DNA from: PWXP01 sp034005525 | GTDB lineage: Bacteria; Planctomycetota; Planctomycetia; Pirellulales; Thermoguttaceae | Direction of reading: 5' to 3' | NCBI GenBank assembly: GCA_034005525.1 | Contig: JAVEUP010000012.1 | Location: 12,782 to 76,781, forward strand | Length of the DNA: 64,000 nucleotides | Part shown: one piece after another, positions 9,206 through 17,716 of the stretch | Numbering within the stretch: the stretch's first letter is position 1 | How the letters are laid out: the number at the start of each line of letters is the position of its first letter | Translations under genes and position numbers: made by a program | The notes under the pieces: generated by a model | Database searches by the model: none | What the model was told of the DNA's origin: nothing | What the model saw: only the letters and a program-made list of their open reading frames with translations

Positions 9206-10519
9206 TCATTGTTGTCTGGTCGGCGGAACAACGCGACCCAAGGGGCTGGCCGGCTCCGTGCAGAAATGAAGTAGAGGCGACACAATCCATAGACAAGAAC
9301 TCGCTATGCCACGGCCCTTTCCGATTCTACCCCAGCACTGGCAGGAAGCACCGCCGAGGGTTTTCGGCCGCATCGACAGCCGCCAGGCGAGGCAAATCCA
9401 AACAACCAAGAGTAGTGCAGGCAACGTCCATGGCCACCGGTAACGGCTGGGCGGATTGGCTTGCCATCGCCGAGCCCCGGTCAGGCCGTCGAGGAGTGCA
9501 ACACGACCGTTGTAGAGGCCTACCGCAACCTCGCTGCCGTCCGACGACAGTGCCAGGGCCGTGGCGCCGTCAAGCGAGACGGCTTGCCGCAGGTTGTTCG
9601 AGTTGAGGTCGTAGATCTCCAGTTTGCCGCCTCCGCTGACGGCAAGGGAACGGCCATCGGCGGAAACAGAACACAGCCATCGGCCGTCTTCCCCAAGGCT
9701 GGCCACGATCTGCCCGGCGAAGTCGTACCGGCGAACCCAAGCTTCGGAGCAGACGATCAGCGTATCGCCGGGGGCGGCCGCGATGGCGTGAATGTGTGGT
9801 TCATGACCTCGTAGGATCGTGGATGCTCGGGTGCACGTGGCGATGTCCCACACGTGCACGCCGGAATCGCACGCAACCGCAATGCGGGTGTCGTCGAAGG
9901 TGAACGACATGAGTGATGCGGCGAGAAAGGGCGGGTCGATCGCGTGAAACTGCATTGCCACGGTATCGGTACGAGCGTCCAGGACGGTCACTTCGTTCAT
10001 GCCGCTGGCCGCAAGAAACCGCCCCGATGTGGAGTAAGCGATATTGCAGGCCCGGTGTTTCAGAGGTACGACACGTGCGTTCGCGGCGCCGATACCGCAA
10101 GTGACGTCACCGCCGCCGAATGCTGACATCGCAATATGATCATTCGACGGGTTGCAAAGGGCAGAGGTTCTGCCCAAATGCCACATCCGACGTGCGGTAC
10201 CGCAATTGCCGGGTTCGAAATCCTGGTGGATGGTTTCGCTGCGTCCGCCATCCGGGACGTCGAGCCAAGACAGCGTTCGTGATACGTTGGCCTTGTAGAG
10301 TTTCCATGGCGTTCGTGCGTTCCGGGCGCTCAGTTTCGCCACGAGGATCCGGGAATCATCCGACGAGAAGGAAAGCGTCTCGATCATCGTGTAGCGAATG
10401 CCGCACCCTTCCGCTTGCGTGAAGAGCCAGACGATGGCGACAAGCACGATACCCATGACAACAGAAGACGGCCAAAGCCTGGCACGCGTCCCCCTCTCTG
10501 TTGTCTTTGCTCGTCCCAT
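9206..10519 (-). CDS. membrane-anchored WD40-type beta-propeller protein
   Basis: The frame is open far upstream, but GGGAG lies just before the ATG at 10519 and the upstream part consists of palindromic repeats, so 10519 is the start (437 residues). A transmembrane segment follows the basic N-terminus (about 15-35, SVVMGIVLVAIVWLF). Repeated blades of the WD40/quinoprotein type follow (for example STSGRFLAASG, FDDTRIAVACDSGVHVWD, SADGRSLAVSGGGKLEIYD, SSDGSEVAVGLYNGRVALLDG). A second hydrophobic segment (about 375-395, LPALLLVVWICLAW) sits near the end. Propellers of this kind act as protein-interaction scaffolds. No enzymatic motif is visible. The first blade region is divergent. Confidence 0.75.
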   Translation of the reverse strand: MGRAKTTERGTRARLWPSSVVMGIVLVAIVWLFTQAEGCGIRYTMIETLSFSSDDSRILVAKLSARNARTPWKLYKANVSRTLSWLDVPDGGRSETIHQDFEPGNCGTARRMWHLGRTSALCNPSNDHIAMSAFGGGDVTCGIGAANARVVPLKHRACNIAYSTSGRFLAASGMNEVTVLDARTDTVAMQFHAIDPPFLAASLMSFTFDDTRIAVACDSGVHVWDIATCTRASTILRGHEPHIHAIAAAPGDTLIVCSEAWVRRYDFAGQIVASLGEDGRWLCSVSADGRSLAVSGGGKLEIYDLNSNNLRQAVSLDGATALALSSDGSEVAVGLYNGRVALLDGLTGARRWQANPPSRYRWPWTLPALLLVVWICLAWRLSMRPKTLGGASCQCWGRIGKGRGIASSCLWIVSPLLHFCTEPASPLGRVVPPTRQQ

Positions 10520-10665
10520 CGCGATCACTCCCGGTGGCTCAAGCGCATTATATGGCGCGATACGGACGCGTGAAAGGGTTTCGCCGGGACCGGCGCCATG
10601 ATCCGGTCCCCCAGCCCGCGTGGACGTGCAGGAACCGACTCGCGGTTGAACTCGGCGGTGGCTTC

Positions 10666-10763
10666 GTTGGAGTTGATGCTTTAGCGTGCGAAGCCACGAT
10701 GTGTGAGCCCAAGCACGCTGAAGCGTGAACTCCAACCCAACGCGCTGAAGTGTGAACTCCAAC
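10666..10763. repeat. palindrome cluster of the GTTGGAGTT...AACTCCAAC type
   Basis: The 24-base left arm (10666-10689, beginning GTTGGAGTTGATGC) is inverted at 10713-10736 (ending AAGCGTGAACTCCAAC). A direct second copy of the right arm lies at 10742-10763. The arms could form a long hairpin. The author recalls similar palindromes as common in planctomycete genomes. This cannot be verified here. Confidence 0.65.
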
Positions 10764-10899
10764 AGTGCGCGGCGGAAGCTCGTTCCTGCACCCGAGGTGG
10801 AGTAAAAGCCGCTGTCTATTGTCCGGGCAGCACTTGGGGTAAGATAGAGGTGTCGGAATGCAAACAGCAAGATGTGATTGACGCCTGTCGGAAGAAATG

Positions 10900-10922
10900 A
10901 CAGGCTGGAAGCCTATCCCACG
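10900..10922 (+). repeat. dispersed short repeat (copy inverted at 63903)
   Basis: ACAGGCTGGAAGCCTATCCC, with three further bases, recurs as the reverse complement at 63903-63923 after the last histidine kinase. GGCTGGAAGCC is itself nearly palindromic. This copy ends 8 bases before the Shine-Dalgarno of the PQQ propeller gene, so it forms part of that gene's leader. Confidence 0.55.
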
Positions 10923-10942
10923 GGATGCTCAAGGAGTTGCTC

Positions 10943-13900
10943 ATGAAACTGCACGAGATTCTGTCGGCCGTGGCGAGTCTCCTGGTGGCGCTGACTGGGA
11001 CGGCGCAGACTGCCGCCCCGGCCACGGAGCAACTCCAACAGCTTCTCGCCGGAAGCGGTCTCAGCGGCGGGCTGATCGTCCATGCCGGCTGCGACGATGG
11101 ATTGCTGCCCGCGGTGCTGGCGGAAAAGGAGAGCTTCCTTGTCCACGGGCTGGTGCGCGATCCGAACCGGCTCGACGCGGTTCGCGCAGAGGTGCGAAAA
11201 GCGGGGCTCTGCGGCCGGGTGTCGGCGGTAGCGTGGGACGGCGGCCGCCTGCCGTATGCCGACGGGTCGGTCAACCTATTGCTTGTCTCCGACGCGAGTG
11301 TTGGCGTGGCGCGCGAGGAGATCGGCCGCGTACTGGCGCCGGGCGGGGTGGCGCATGTGAGCCGGAACGGTGAAATCACGACGCATCGGCAGCCGTGGCC
11401 GGATGATATCGACCAGTGGACCCATGCCCGCTACGACGCCACGGGCAACCCCGCCAGCCGCGACGGGCGGGTCGGGCCGCCGCGCTATGTGCAGTGGTAC
11501 GCCGAACCGCGGTGGAACCGGGGCGTGAAGACCAGCAGCATGGTCTCGGCCGGGGGACGCATCTTCTACATCCTCGACGATTCTCACTTCGCAGCGCGCG
11601 AGCGAAGCTGGGCCCTGATTGCCCGCGACGCCTTCAACGGCATCCAGCTTTGGCGGCACGAGTTGTCCACGTGGGGTGGAGCCCGCGGCGGGAAGAAGAT
11701 CGGCCCCGTGCAGATGCACCGGCGGCTGATCGCCCGCGGCGACCGCGTGTACGCCACGCTCGAAGAGTTCGCGCCGGTAAACGAGCTGGATGCGGCGACC
11801 GGCGAGGTGCTGCGCACGCTTCCGAATACGGAGCATGCCGAGGAAATGGTCCTTTCCGACGGCGTGCTGGTAGTGCTGGTCAACCCGAACATGCCCGCCA
11901 ACGTGCGGCGCGGGCTGCAGCAGCCGAAGACGGTCATCGCGGTCGATACCGGTAACGGAACCATCCTATGGCAGCAGGCCCTCGACGTGATCCTGCCGCT
12001 CACTCTCGCCGCCGACGGCCGGCAGGTGGTCTACCACGACGGTACGCGAATCGAAAGCCGCGACCTGAAGACCGGCCGACCGCGATGGACTTCGGCGCCC
12101 ACGGGCCAGAAGGTGGTCTATCCCGAAACGGCCGACGCAAACCGGCCCGGGGGCGAACCGTCGACCATCTGGATCGCGCCGCAATTCGCGCCTACGCTGA
12201 TGATTTACGGCGATGTCGTCGCCTTCGCCGGCGGGCAGCAGCTCAACGTGGTCTCGGCGGACGACGGCAAGGAACTGTGGCGGGCAGATTACCCGGCCTC
12301 GAACTACTCCGTGCCGGTCGACCTGTTCGGATTCGGCGGGCTGCTTTGGGGGCCGGACCGCGGCATGAACGTTTGGTCGCCCGGCAGGCCGCGCACCGAC
12401 AGCCTCTACTTCAACAGTTACGATCCTCGGACGGGCGACGTGCAAACGGCGATCCGCGAGGGCTACGGCTTCATCTTTCAGCACCACCGCTGCCACCAGA
12501 TGAAGGCCGTCGGCCGCACCATCCTGGCCGCAAGGGCGGGAATCGAATTTGTCGATACCGAGGGCGGCCAGGTCCTGAGCCATCACTGGATACGCGGTAG
12601 CTGCCACTACGGCGTCATGCCGGCCAACGGCATGTTGTACGTGCCGCCGCACGACTGCGCCTGTTTCGTCCGTGCGAAGCTGCCGGGTTTCTTCGCGCTG
12701 AAAGCCGCTCGGTCTGAGCTGTCGGCGGCCGACCCGGGCGATAGCCGGCTCGACCGCGGGCCTGCGTTCGGCGAAACCGCGGCGGGCGCCGACCGGACTC
12801 AAGCCGCCGACTGGCCCACCTATCGCCACGACGCCGCGCGATCGGGCCGGGCCGCGACCGCGCTTCGCCCGAAACTGCAACTGACGTGGGAAACCCCCTT
12901 GGGCGGCACGCTCACCAGCCCGGTCATCGCAGGCGGCCGCGTGTTCCTGGCCGCAACCGACGCGCACCGGGTGGTGGCGCTCGATGCCGCCGACGGCCGG
13001 CTGCTTTGGGAGTACACTGCCGGCGGCCGCGTCGATTCGCCGCCGACCATCCACGAAGGGCTCGCGTTGTTCGGCTGCCGCGACGGTTGGATTTACGCCC
13101 TCCGCGCCGCCGACGGCGTCCTGGTCTGGCGATTCCGCGCCGCCCCGCTCGAGCGGTGGATCGTCTCGCAAGGACAACTGGAATCCACCTGGCCGGTTCA
13201 CAGCAGCGTACTCGTTGTCAACGGCATTCTGTACGCCGCGGCCGGCCGTTCTTCCTATCTCGACGGCGGCATGCATCTGGTCGCCATCGAGCCACACACC
13301 GGCAACATGCGTTTCCACAAGACGCTCGACTCCCGCCAACCCGACGGCTCGCAAGTATTCGACGAGGAGGGCGTCGACGGGTATCTGAACGACGTGCTGT
13401 CGAGCAACGGCGAGGCCGTCTTCCTGCGGCACCAGGTCTTCGACTTCAACGGCCATCGGCAGGACGAGGCGACTGCCCACCTGCACGGGGCGGACGGTTT
13501 CTTGAGCGGCGATACGACCAACCGTCTCCAATGGAGCTATGCCCCAAGGTATACCTCGCTGCACCAGGGCGCGTTTTACGATATGCGGCTCAGCCGCACC
13601 CTGTACCCGTCCGGACGAATCCTCGTGGAAGACGAGCAGGTGATCTACGGTTTCGGCCAGAATCACTACGAACAGCCGCAGCCGGAAACGGGCGGGCAAT
13701 TCGCCCTGTTCGCCGCGCCGAAGCGGAGCGACGTGCCTGCGGGACTGACGATGATGGAATACCGGCAGCTAACGATGCGTGGCGAGGCGTCGGTCGGTTT
13801 CCGCTGGTGGCGGCCGATTCCCACGCAAGCGTGGGCCATGCTGCAAGCCACCGACGTCCTGTTCGTGGCCGGGCCGGATCGCGAGGCTTTGGGCTCGGAA

Positions 13901-14086
13901 GCCGCGTTGGCCGGCCAGTCGGAGGGAATCCTGTTGGCCGTCTCAACCGCCGACGGCCGCCCCCTAGCCCGCGTGCCCCTGCCGAGTCCTCCCGCCTGGG
14001 ACGGCATGGCCGCGGCCGAGGGCTGCCTGTTCCTGGCAACACGCGACGGCCGGATTCTTTGCCTTGCGTCGGCCGGCAAGGAATGA
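10943..14086 (+). CDS. secreted PQQ-type beta-propeller protein with N-terminal methyltransferase-like domain
   Basis: AAGGAG lies 6 bases before the ATG at 10943, which fixes this start over the ATG at 10925. The 1047-residue product starts with a signal peptide (KLHEILSAVASLLVALTG). Residues about 25-135 form a Rossmann-like fold (IVHAGCDDG, LPYADGSVNLLLV, IGRVLAPGGVAHV) like SAM-dependent methyltransferases, but exported. Two blocks of PQQ-like propeller repeats follow (about 165-600 and 640-1045), with motifs such as AVDTGNGTILWQQ, SADDGKELWRADYPA, ALDAADGRLLWEY and ALRAADGVLVWRF. Such proteins resemble BamB and quinoprotein dehydrogenases. The catalytic residues of the dehydrogenases are not evident, so a scaffold or binding role is more likely. 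Element copy B starts 10 bases after the stop. Confidence 0.82.
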   Translation: MKLHEILSAVASLLVALTGTAQTAAPATEQLQQLLAGSGLSGGLIVHAGCDDGLLPAVLAEKESFLVHGLVRDPNRLDAVRAEVRKAGLCGRVSAVAWDGGRLPYADGSVNLLLVSDASVGVAREEIGRVLAPGGVAHVSRNGEITTHRQPWPDDIDQWTHARYDATGNPASRDGRVGPPRYVQWYAEPRWNRGVKTSSMVSAGGRIFYILDDSHFAARERSWALIARDAFNGIQLWRHELSTWGGARGGKKIGPVQMHRRLIARGDRVYATLEEFAPVNELDAATGEVLRTLPNTEHAEEMVLSDGVLVVLVNPNMPANVRRGLQQPKTVIAVDTGNGTILWQQALDVILPLTLAADGRQVVYHDGTRIESRDLKTGRPRWTSAPTGQKVVYPETADANRPGGEPSTIWIAPQFAPTLMIYGDVVAFAGGQQLNVVSADDGKELWRADYPASNYSVPVDLFGFGGLLWGPDRGMNVWSPGRPRTDSLYFNSYDPRTGDVQTAIREGYGFIFQHHRCHQMKAVGRTILAARAGIEFVDTEGGQVLSHHWIRGSCHYGVMPANGMLYVPPHDCACFVRAKLPGFFALKAARSELSAADPGDSRLDRGPAFGETAAGADRTQAADWPTYRHDAARSGRAATALRPKLQLTWETPLGGTLTSPVIAGGRVFLAATDAHRVVALDAADGRLLWEYTAGGRVDSPPTIHEGLALFGCRDGWIYALRAADGVLVWRFRAAPLERWIVSQGQLESTWPVHSSVLVVNGILYAAAGRSSYLDGGMHLVAIEPHTGNMRFHKTLDSRQPDGSQVFDEEGVDGYLNDVLSSNGEAVFLRHQVFDFNGHRQDEATAHLHGADGFLSGDTTNRLQWSYAPRYTSLHQGAFYDMRLSRTLYPSGRILVEDEQVIYGFGQNHYEQPQPETGGQFALFAAPKRSDVPAGLTMMEYRQLTMRGEASVGFRWWRPIPTQAWAMLQATDVLFVAGPDREALGSEAALAGQSEGILLAVSTADGRPLARVPLPSPPAWDGMAAAEGCLFLATRDGRILCLASAGKE

Positions 14087-14095
14087 GAGAGATAG

Positions 14096-14271
14096 CCGGG
14101 ATTATTCACGTAGGGTGGGCCGAGGCCGCGCAAGTCCTTGGTGGGACTGCGCAAGCCATGCCCGGCTGATTTTCACGCCGCGTGCTGGACCTACGTCGGC
14201 CTGAGCGGCCGAAGTCCCACCAAGATCATGGCTTGCTTGTCACCACCCTACATCCTGCTGAATAATCCCGG
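14096..14271. repeat. palindromic element family I, copy B (complete, inverted)
   Basis: This 176-bp element has 13-bp terminal repeats CCGGGATTATTCA / TGAATAATCCCGG. The reverse complement aligns along its length with copy A, including the internal GGTGGTGACAAGCA block and paired GGTGGGACT/AGTCCCACC segments. It begins 10 bases after the stop of the PQQ propeller gene. Confidence 0.85.
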
Positions 14272-14660
14272 ATAGAAGGATGGCGACAGGAAGGCACTTG
14301 AGGGATATGGTTGTCCGAACACACACGGTTGCGTTTGTTTCGCTCACCCGCTTCTCGTCATGATCTTTCTGCCCCCAATCTTTCTGCCATCTTCCCCTTT
14401 CCCTTTTTGCAACAGGTTATAAGGAAGGGGAAACGGGAAGGGGGGGGAAGGCTTGGTGTGGTAACATCTCGCCGCCTCCCTATCTGACTTTCCATTTTCC
14501 CCCTTTCCCCTTCTTCCCTTTTGGTGTGGGCACGTCCGCTGACGCGCCTTCGTTAGCTAGCATTGGTGCCAAATCACTAACTTATGATCGATGCCGCGAC
14601 AGCATTCGGATTATGCTCCAAATTGTGCAAAACACTCCAATTACCACCCGCCGATTCCTC

Positions 14661-14689
14661 TTGGCGGCATTGGTTCCGTTTGTTATAGT
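14661..14689 (+). promoter_or_regulatory. possible sigma70-like promoter
   Basis: TTGGCG, 17 bases, TATAGT. It points at the HEAT lipoprotein gene 200 bases downstream, but the palindrome at 14753-14834 lies between them and would be in the leader. Confidence 0.35.
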
Positions 14690-14752
14690 TCGGCCCCCAG
14701 TTAACCGTTCACAGGGGTAGCGGCGTGGGCAGTTTTCTCCGCTGCATGCAAA

Positions 14753-14834
14753 GGGGACAGTCCCATTTTCGCGGCGGATCGGTTGGCCGATTAAGCAAAT
14801 TGCCCTTTGTGCCGCGAAAATTGCGACAGTCCCC
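14753..14834. repeat. inverted repeat with GGGGACAGTC-type arms
   Basis: The left arm (14753-14775, beginning GGGGACAGTCCCATTTTCGC) is inverted at 14811-14834 (GCCGCGAAAATTGCGACAGT and CCCC), with two small differences and a 35-base centre. It lies in the presumed leader of the HEAT lipoprotein gene and could act as a hairpin. Confidence 0.7.
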
Positions 14835-14891
14835 TGCGAACGGCTACGCCGCCAGAAACCTATTCGAGTTGTCCGGACAGAAGCCAGAAGC

Positions 14892-15581
14892 ATGCCCACG
14901 GTTGCCCATCGAGCTTGCGCGCTGAGCGTTTGGGGTCTAGCAGTCGCCCTCATCGCGGGCTGCTCGAGTTTCCCCTCGGTGCCGTTTTTCGGCAGGGAAG
15001 AGCCCGACGTGGTGCCGGGCGTGGTGCCGCCGGGCGAACGCGTAACCGAACTGCGCAAGCTGCGCGAGGAGGCTGGCAAGACGACTGCCGAACAGAAGGA
15101 GCAAGTAGCCGCCCGCTTGGCGGGACAGATTGCCCAAGAGACCGACGCTTCGCTCCGGGCCGAGATCGTTCGCACACTGGCCGCCTATCCGACCGATCAG
15201 GGCAGGCGGATTATGCGGCATGCCATGGAAGACAGGGACCGGCAAGTCAGGATCGCCGCGTGCGAAGCCTGGGGGCAACTCCGCGACTCCGAAGCCGTCC
15301 GCTTGCTCGGCGAGGCGCTTAGTGACGACAGCGACATCGACGTGCGACTGGCGGCGGCCAAGGCATTGGGCAAGACCGGCCATCCCGAGGCCGCCGCGGC
15401 ACTGGCGCCGGCACTGGCCGACTCGGACCCGGCCATGCAATACCGGGCCACGCTCTCGTTGCGCCAGGCGACGGGCAAGGATATGGGCACCGTGGCCGCC
15501 TGGCGGCGGCACCTCAATCAGGCGTACACGCCCGAGGCCCGGCCCAGCGCCGTGGCCGAACGCCCGCACTCGATGCATTGA
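14892..15581 (+). CDS. HEAT-repeat lipoprotein
   Basis: The 229-residue protein has a lipoprotein signal peptide with a lipobox ending LIAGC (Cys about residue 24), so it is probably anchored in a membrane through lipid. From about 50 onward it consists of helical HEAT-type repeats (AAYPTDQGRRIMRHAMEDRDRQVR; IAACEAWGQLRDSEAVRLLGEAL; VRLAAAKALGKTGHPEAAAAL), which usually bind other proteins. The C-terminus (from about 205) is disordered. It precedes the diadenylate cyclase gene by 127 bases on the same strand. A separate promoter lies between them, so co-regulation is possible but not shown. Confidence 0.8.
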   Translation: MPTVAHRACALSVWGLAVALIAGCSSFPSVPFFGREEPDVVPGVVPPGERVTELRKLREEAGKTTAEQKEQVAARLAGQIAQETDASLRAEIVRTLAAYPTDQGRRIMRHAMEDRDRQVRIAACEAWGQLRDSEAVRLLGEALSDDSDIDVRLAAAKALGKTGHPEAAAALAPALADSDPAMQYRATLSLRQATGKDMGTVAAWRRHLNQAYTPEARPSAVAERPHSMH

Positions 15582-15665
15582 CCGGGAACCACCCGAGTTG
15601 CCGTTCTGGGCGGTTTGCCATCGAAGCCGGCGCAAAATCTTTCCTCACACGGACACTTTGCGCTG

Positions 15666-15694
15666 TTGATCGTTGCGGGTGTAGGCCGTATGAT
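15666..15694 (+). promoter_or_regulatory. sigma70-like promoter for the diadenylate cyclase gene
   Basis: TTGATC, 17 bases, TATGAT. The predicted transcription start is near 15701, only 8 bases before the ATG at 15709 and 47 before the alternative ATG at 15748. Confidence 0.5.
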
Positions 15695-15708
15695 AGGTAA
15701 GTCTCTCA

Positions 15709-16689
15709 ATGTGTTCGTCCCACGCCCAACCCCCGGCGGCTTCGCGGATGCAGGCGCTTCGCTTCACAGAACGATTTCAGAGCCTTCTGGGCCTGGCAGG
15801 CTCCGTGGCCGACTCGATTGGCGCCGAGGGGATTCTACTGCTGTTGGACGGTACGGCCGACTGGCAGCGGCTGAGGCGACTTAGCGGGAACCAGAAGGTG
15901 GTCGTGGCGGGAAGCAACGCCGAGGAGTCGGCTGCGGCGGCCGACTCTGGACTGATGCACGTCCACGTGGGCATGCCCGACGCTCCGGTCTACGAACGGC
16001 TAACCCAGGCGGTGCTTGAATCGGTTGCCGACGACCTCTTCTCTTCCGGCTCGCAGGTGGTGGCCCTTTACGCCGGTTTCGACGCCGACACGATCGACTC
16101 GATCAGCGTGATCAACCTCGACGAACACCTGAACCGGCTGACCGGCCGCGACCTGCGGCAGCTCGAAACCCGCGTGCCGCTCGACACCCTCAAAATGGTG
16201 GTCGATCTGGCCGTGGAGATCGGCCGCGAGGGGCGCGAGGGGAAGCCGGTGGGCACCCTGTTCGTGGTAGGCGATGCCCGGAAGGTGCTAGCCAGCAGCC
16301 ACCCGGCCGGGTTCGACCCGGTGCGAGGCTACAGCCGCAAGGAACGCAACCTGGCGGAGCCGCGCGTGCGCGAGGGCATCAAGGAGATTGCGCAGATGGA
16401 CGGCGCCATCATCGTTTCGGCCGACGGTACGGTCGAGGCCGCGTGCCGCTATCTCGACTGCTCGGCGGCCGACGTGACCCTCTCGAAGGGCCTCGGCGCG
16501 CGGCACTGGGCGGCGGCGGCGGTAAGCCGGGCGACCAACGCGGTGGCCGTGACCGTCAGCGAGAGCAACGGCACGGTGCGCATCTTCCAGAACGGCGAGG
16601 TTGTGCTCCGCATCGAGCCGCAGCTCCGCCGCCCCATGGTCTGGAAGGAGTTCGAGTACGAACCGCCCCCCAGTGAGCTGAAGCCGTAG
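15709..16689 (+). CDS. diadenylate cyclase (DisA_N/DAC domain), c-di-AMP synthase
   Basis: Residues about 190-305 match the DAC domain that joins two ATP molecules to c-di-AMP: DGAIIVSADG (DGA at 231-233, the metal/3'-OH site) and GLGARHWAAAAVSRATNAVAVTVSES (GARH at 263-266, ATP phosphate contact). The usual motif is GTRHR; here it reads GARHW. The N-terminal half (about 14-185) is a different, soluble domain. No transmembrane helices as in CdaA and no DNA-binding helix-hairpin-helix as in DisA are seen, so this is a cytoplasmic planctomycete-type enzyme. Start choice is open: 15709 gives 326 residues, while the ATG at 15748 would give 313 and a normal leader. A DHH phosphoesterase that could hydrolyse the product's breakdown intermediate is encoded at 35790. 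Confidence 0.88.
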   Translation: MCSSHAQPPAASRMQALRFTERFQSLLGLAGSVADSIGAEGILLLLDGTADWQRLRRLSGNQKVVVAGSNAEESAAAADSGLMHVHVGMPDAPVYERLTQAVLESVADDLFSSGSQVVALYAGFDADTIDSISVINLDEHLNRLTGRDLRQLETRVPLDTLKMVVDLAVEIGREGREGKPVGTLFVVGDARKVLASSHPAGFDPVRGYSRKERNLAEPRVREGIKEIAQMDGAIIVSADGTVEAACRYLDCSAADVTLSKGLGARHWAAAAVSRATNAVAVTVSESNGTVRIFQNGEVVLRIEPQLRRPMVWKEFEYEPPPSELKP

Positions 16690-16695
16690 CCGGTC

Positions 16696-17631
16696 TCATG
16701 CACTCTCCGGCAAGTACGTCGCGAAGACGATCCCACTCGCTTGGGGAGTGGGGCCGAGGATCTGCGCGGCGTGAAGCTCGACGTTCCGCGCACCCCAGGA
16801 ATACGCGGTGCGAATCAGGCCGGCCGCGGCGCAAGGCAGCAGGAACACCATGTTCCGGCCGGGTTGAGCGTTGAGCGAGCGCCACAGAAGGGCGGTCGCG
16901 GCGGCCTCGTCGCGAGCCACGCCGGGCCCGAGAATGTTGAACGCCGGGTGGTGGCTACCTACCAGGAACCCTTCCAATGCCCCCTCCGCGTCCTCCAGGA
17001 CCAGCGTCTGCCAGGAGCCGGCGTCGTTGCGGAAGAAGAAGGCGTAGTCGGGTTCGCGGCGGATGCCCTGCAACTGATGCTCGAAATCGGCCAGCCGCGC
17101 AGCCTCGTCCGGCCGGGCAGGGCGGACTCGCTCGGCGCCCGGCGGAGCAGGCACGGTCATGCCGGCGGCGGGTACGTCGAGGCTTAAGTCCTGGTAGAAC
17201 GTGTGGGGCACGAATCCCAGACGCGAATAGAGCGAGAACGAATCGAGGTTCAGCAGGCTTGAGACCAGCCGTACCGGCTTGCCCGAATCGTTCGCGCGCG
17301 CGATGGCCGCTTCCATCATAGCGCGGGCAATCCCCGAGCCACCTGCCTCCGGATCGGTCGCGACGATGCCGACCGAAACGTGCGTTTCGCGTGGATGCAC
17401 GAAGCACACCCCAAGCACCTCGCCATTGGTGCCGCGCGCCACGATCCCTTCGCCCGGATCGAGCGACTCGTACACCTGCGGGAACAGTAGGAACGGCTCG
17501 TGGCTGGTGCCGAAGCGGGCGCCGGCTCGGAGGTTCTTTTCATACCAGTCCACAAGGGAACGGTGCAGCAATCGCGCCACGGGCTCATGATCGGCGGGCT
17601 GCACGGGAGAGAGGGTGTACGATCGTTTCAT
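16696..17631 (-). CDS. GNAT-family acetyltransferase, probably double-domain
   Basis: The frame is open to 17784, but the ATG at 17631 lies just before the first recognisable strand (KRSYTLSPVQPADHEPVARLL) and the upstream part is the palindrome at 17643. The 311-residue protein has a typical GNAT core in its first half, with acetyl-CoA loop GGSGIARAMMEAAIARA near residues 104-120 and SLYSRLGFVPH after it. The second half (about 160-311) again shows the order of a GNAT fold without an obvious acetyl-CoA loop. Such proteins transfer an acetyl group to small molecules or proteins. The substrate is unknown. It is convergent with the cyclase gene (6 bases apart). Confidence 0.8.
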   Translation of the reverse strand: MKRSYTLSPVQPADHEPVARLLHRSLVDWYEKNLRAGARFGTSHEPFLLFPQVYESLDPGEGIVARGTNGEVLGVCFVHPRETHVSVGIVATDPEAGGSGIARAMMEAAIARANDSGKPVRLVSSLLNLDSFSLYSRLGFVPHTFYQDLSLDVPAAGMTVPAPPGAERVRPARPDEAARLADFEHQLQGIRREPDYAFFFRNDAGSWQTLVLEDAEGALEGFLVGSHHPAFNILGPGVARDEAAATALLWRSLNAQPGRNMVFLLPCAAAGLIRTAYSWGARNVELHAAQILGPTPQASGIVFATYLPESA

Positions 17632-17642
17632 TTGCGTTTTGG

Positions 17643-17704
17643 GGGACAGGACGGTCTTTTGCAGGGAGTCCTGGCGGAGCCGCCGCGCAGGACCGTCCTG
17701 TCCC
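17643..17704. repeat. perfect 14-bp inverted repeat between two minus-strand genes
   Basis: GGGACAGGACGGTC is inverted exactly as GACCGTCCTGTCCC, with a 34-base centre that holds the nested palindrome GGCGGAGCCGCC. It follows the oxidoreductase stop (17717) and precedes the GNAT start (17631), so it could act as a transcription terminator or mRNA-stabilising hairpin. No T-run follows it. Confidence 0.7.
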
Positions 17705-17716
17705 TTCTCAATGGGG

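Larger units (their letters stand above)
10520..10942. other. gene-free stretch between divergent genes, made largely of palindromic repeats
   Basis: This stretch holds the leader of the WD40 gene, the palindrome cluster at 10666-10763 and the dispersed 23-bp repeat at 10900-10922. A weak promoter-like pair (TTGTCC, then TAAGAT near 10838-10850, spacing short) may serve the PQQ propeller gene. No small gene is convincing here. Confidence 0.5.
14272..14891. other. long gene-free stretch with polypurine/polypyrimidine blocks and an inverted repeat
   Basis: After copy B there is no convincing gene until 14892. A pyrimidine run (14390-14408), a purine run (14421-14451) and a second pyrimidine run (14488-14522) can pair as imperfect hairpins or triplex-prone mirror tracts. 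A possible promoter (14661-14689) and a palindrome (14753-14834) complete the stretch. Confidence 0.5.

Noticed and set aside
10201..10230. tRNA-like T-arm sequence GGGTTCGAAATCC
   Set aside because: It lies within the WD40 gene and no cloverleaf can be formed around it.
11966..13699. Long open reading frame (577 codons) on the minus strand
   Set aside because: It lies wholly within the PQQ propeller gene and shows no protein-like composition.
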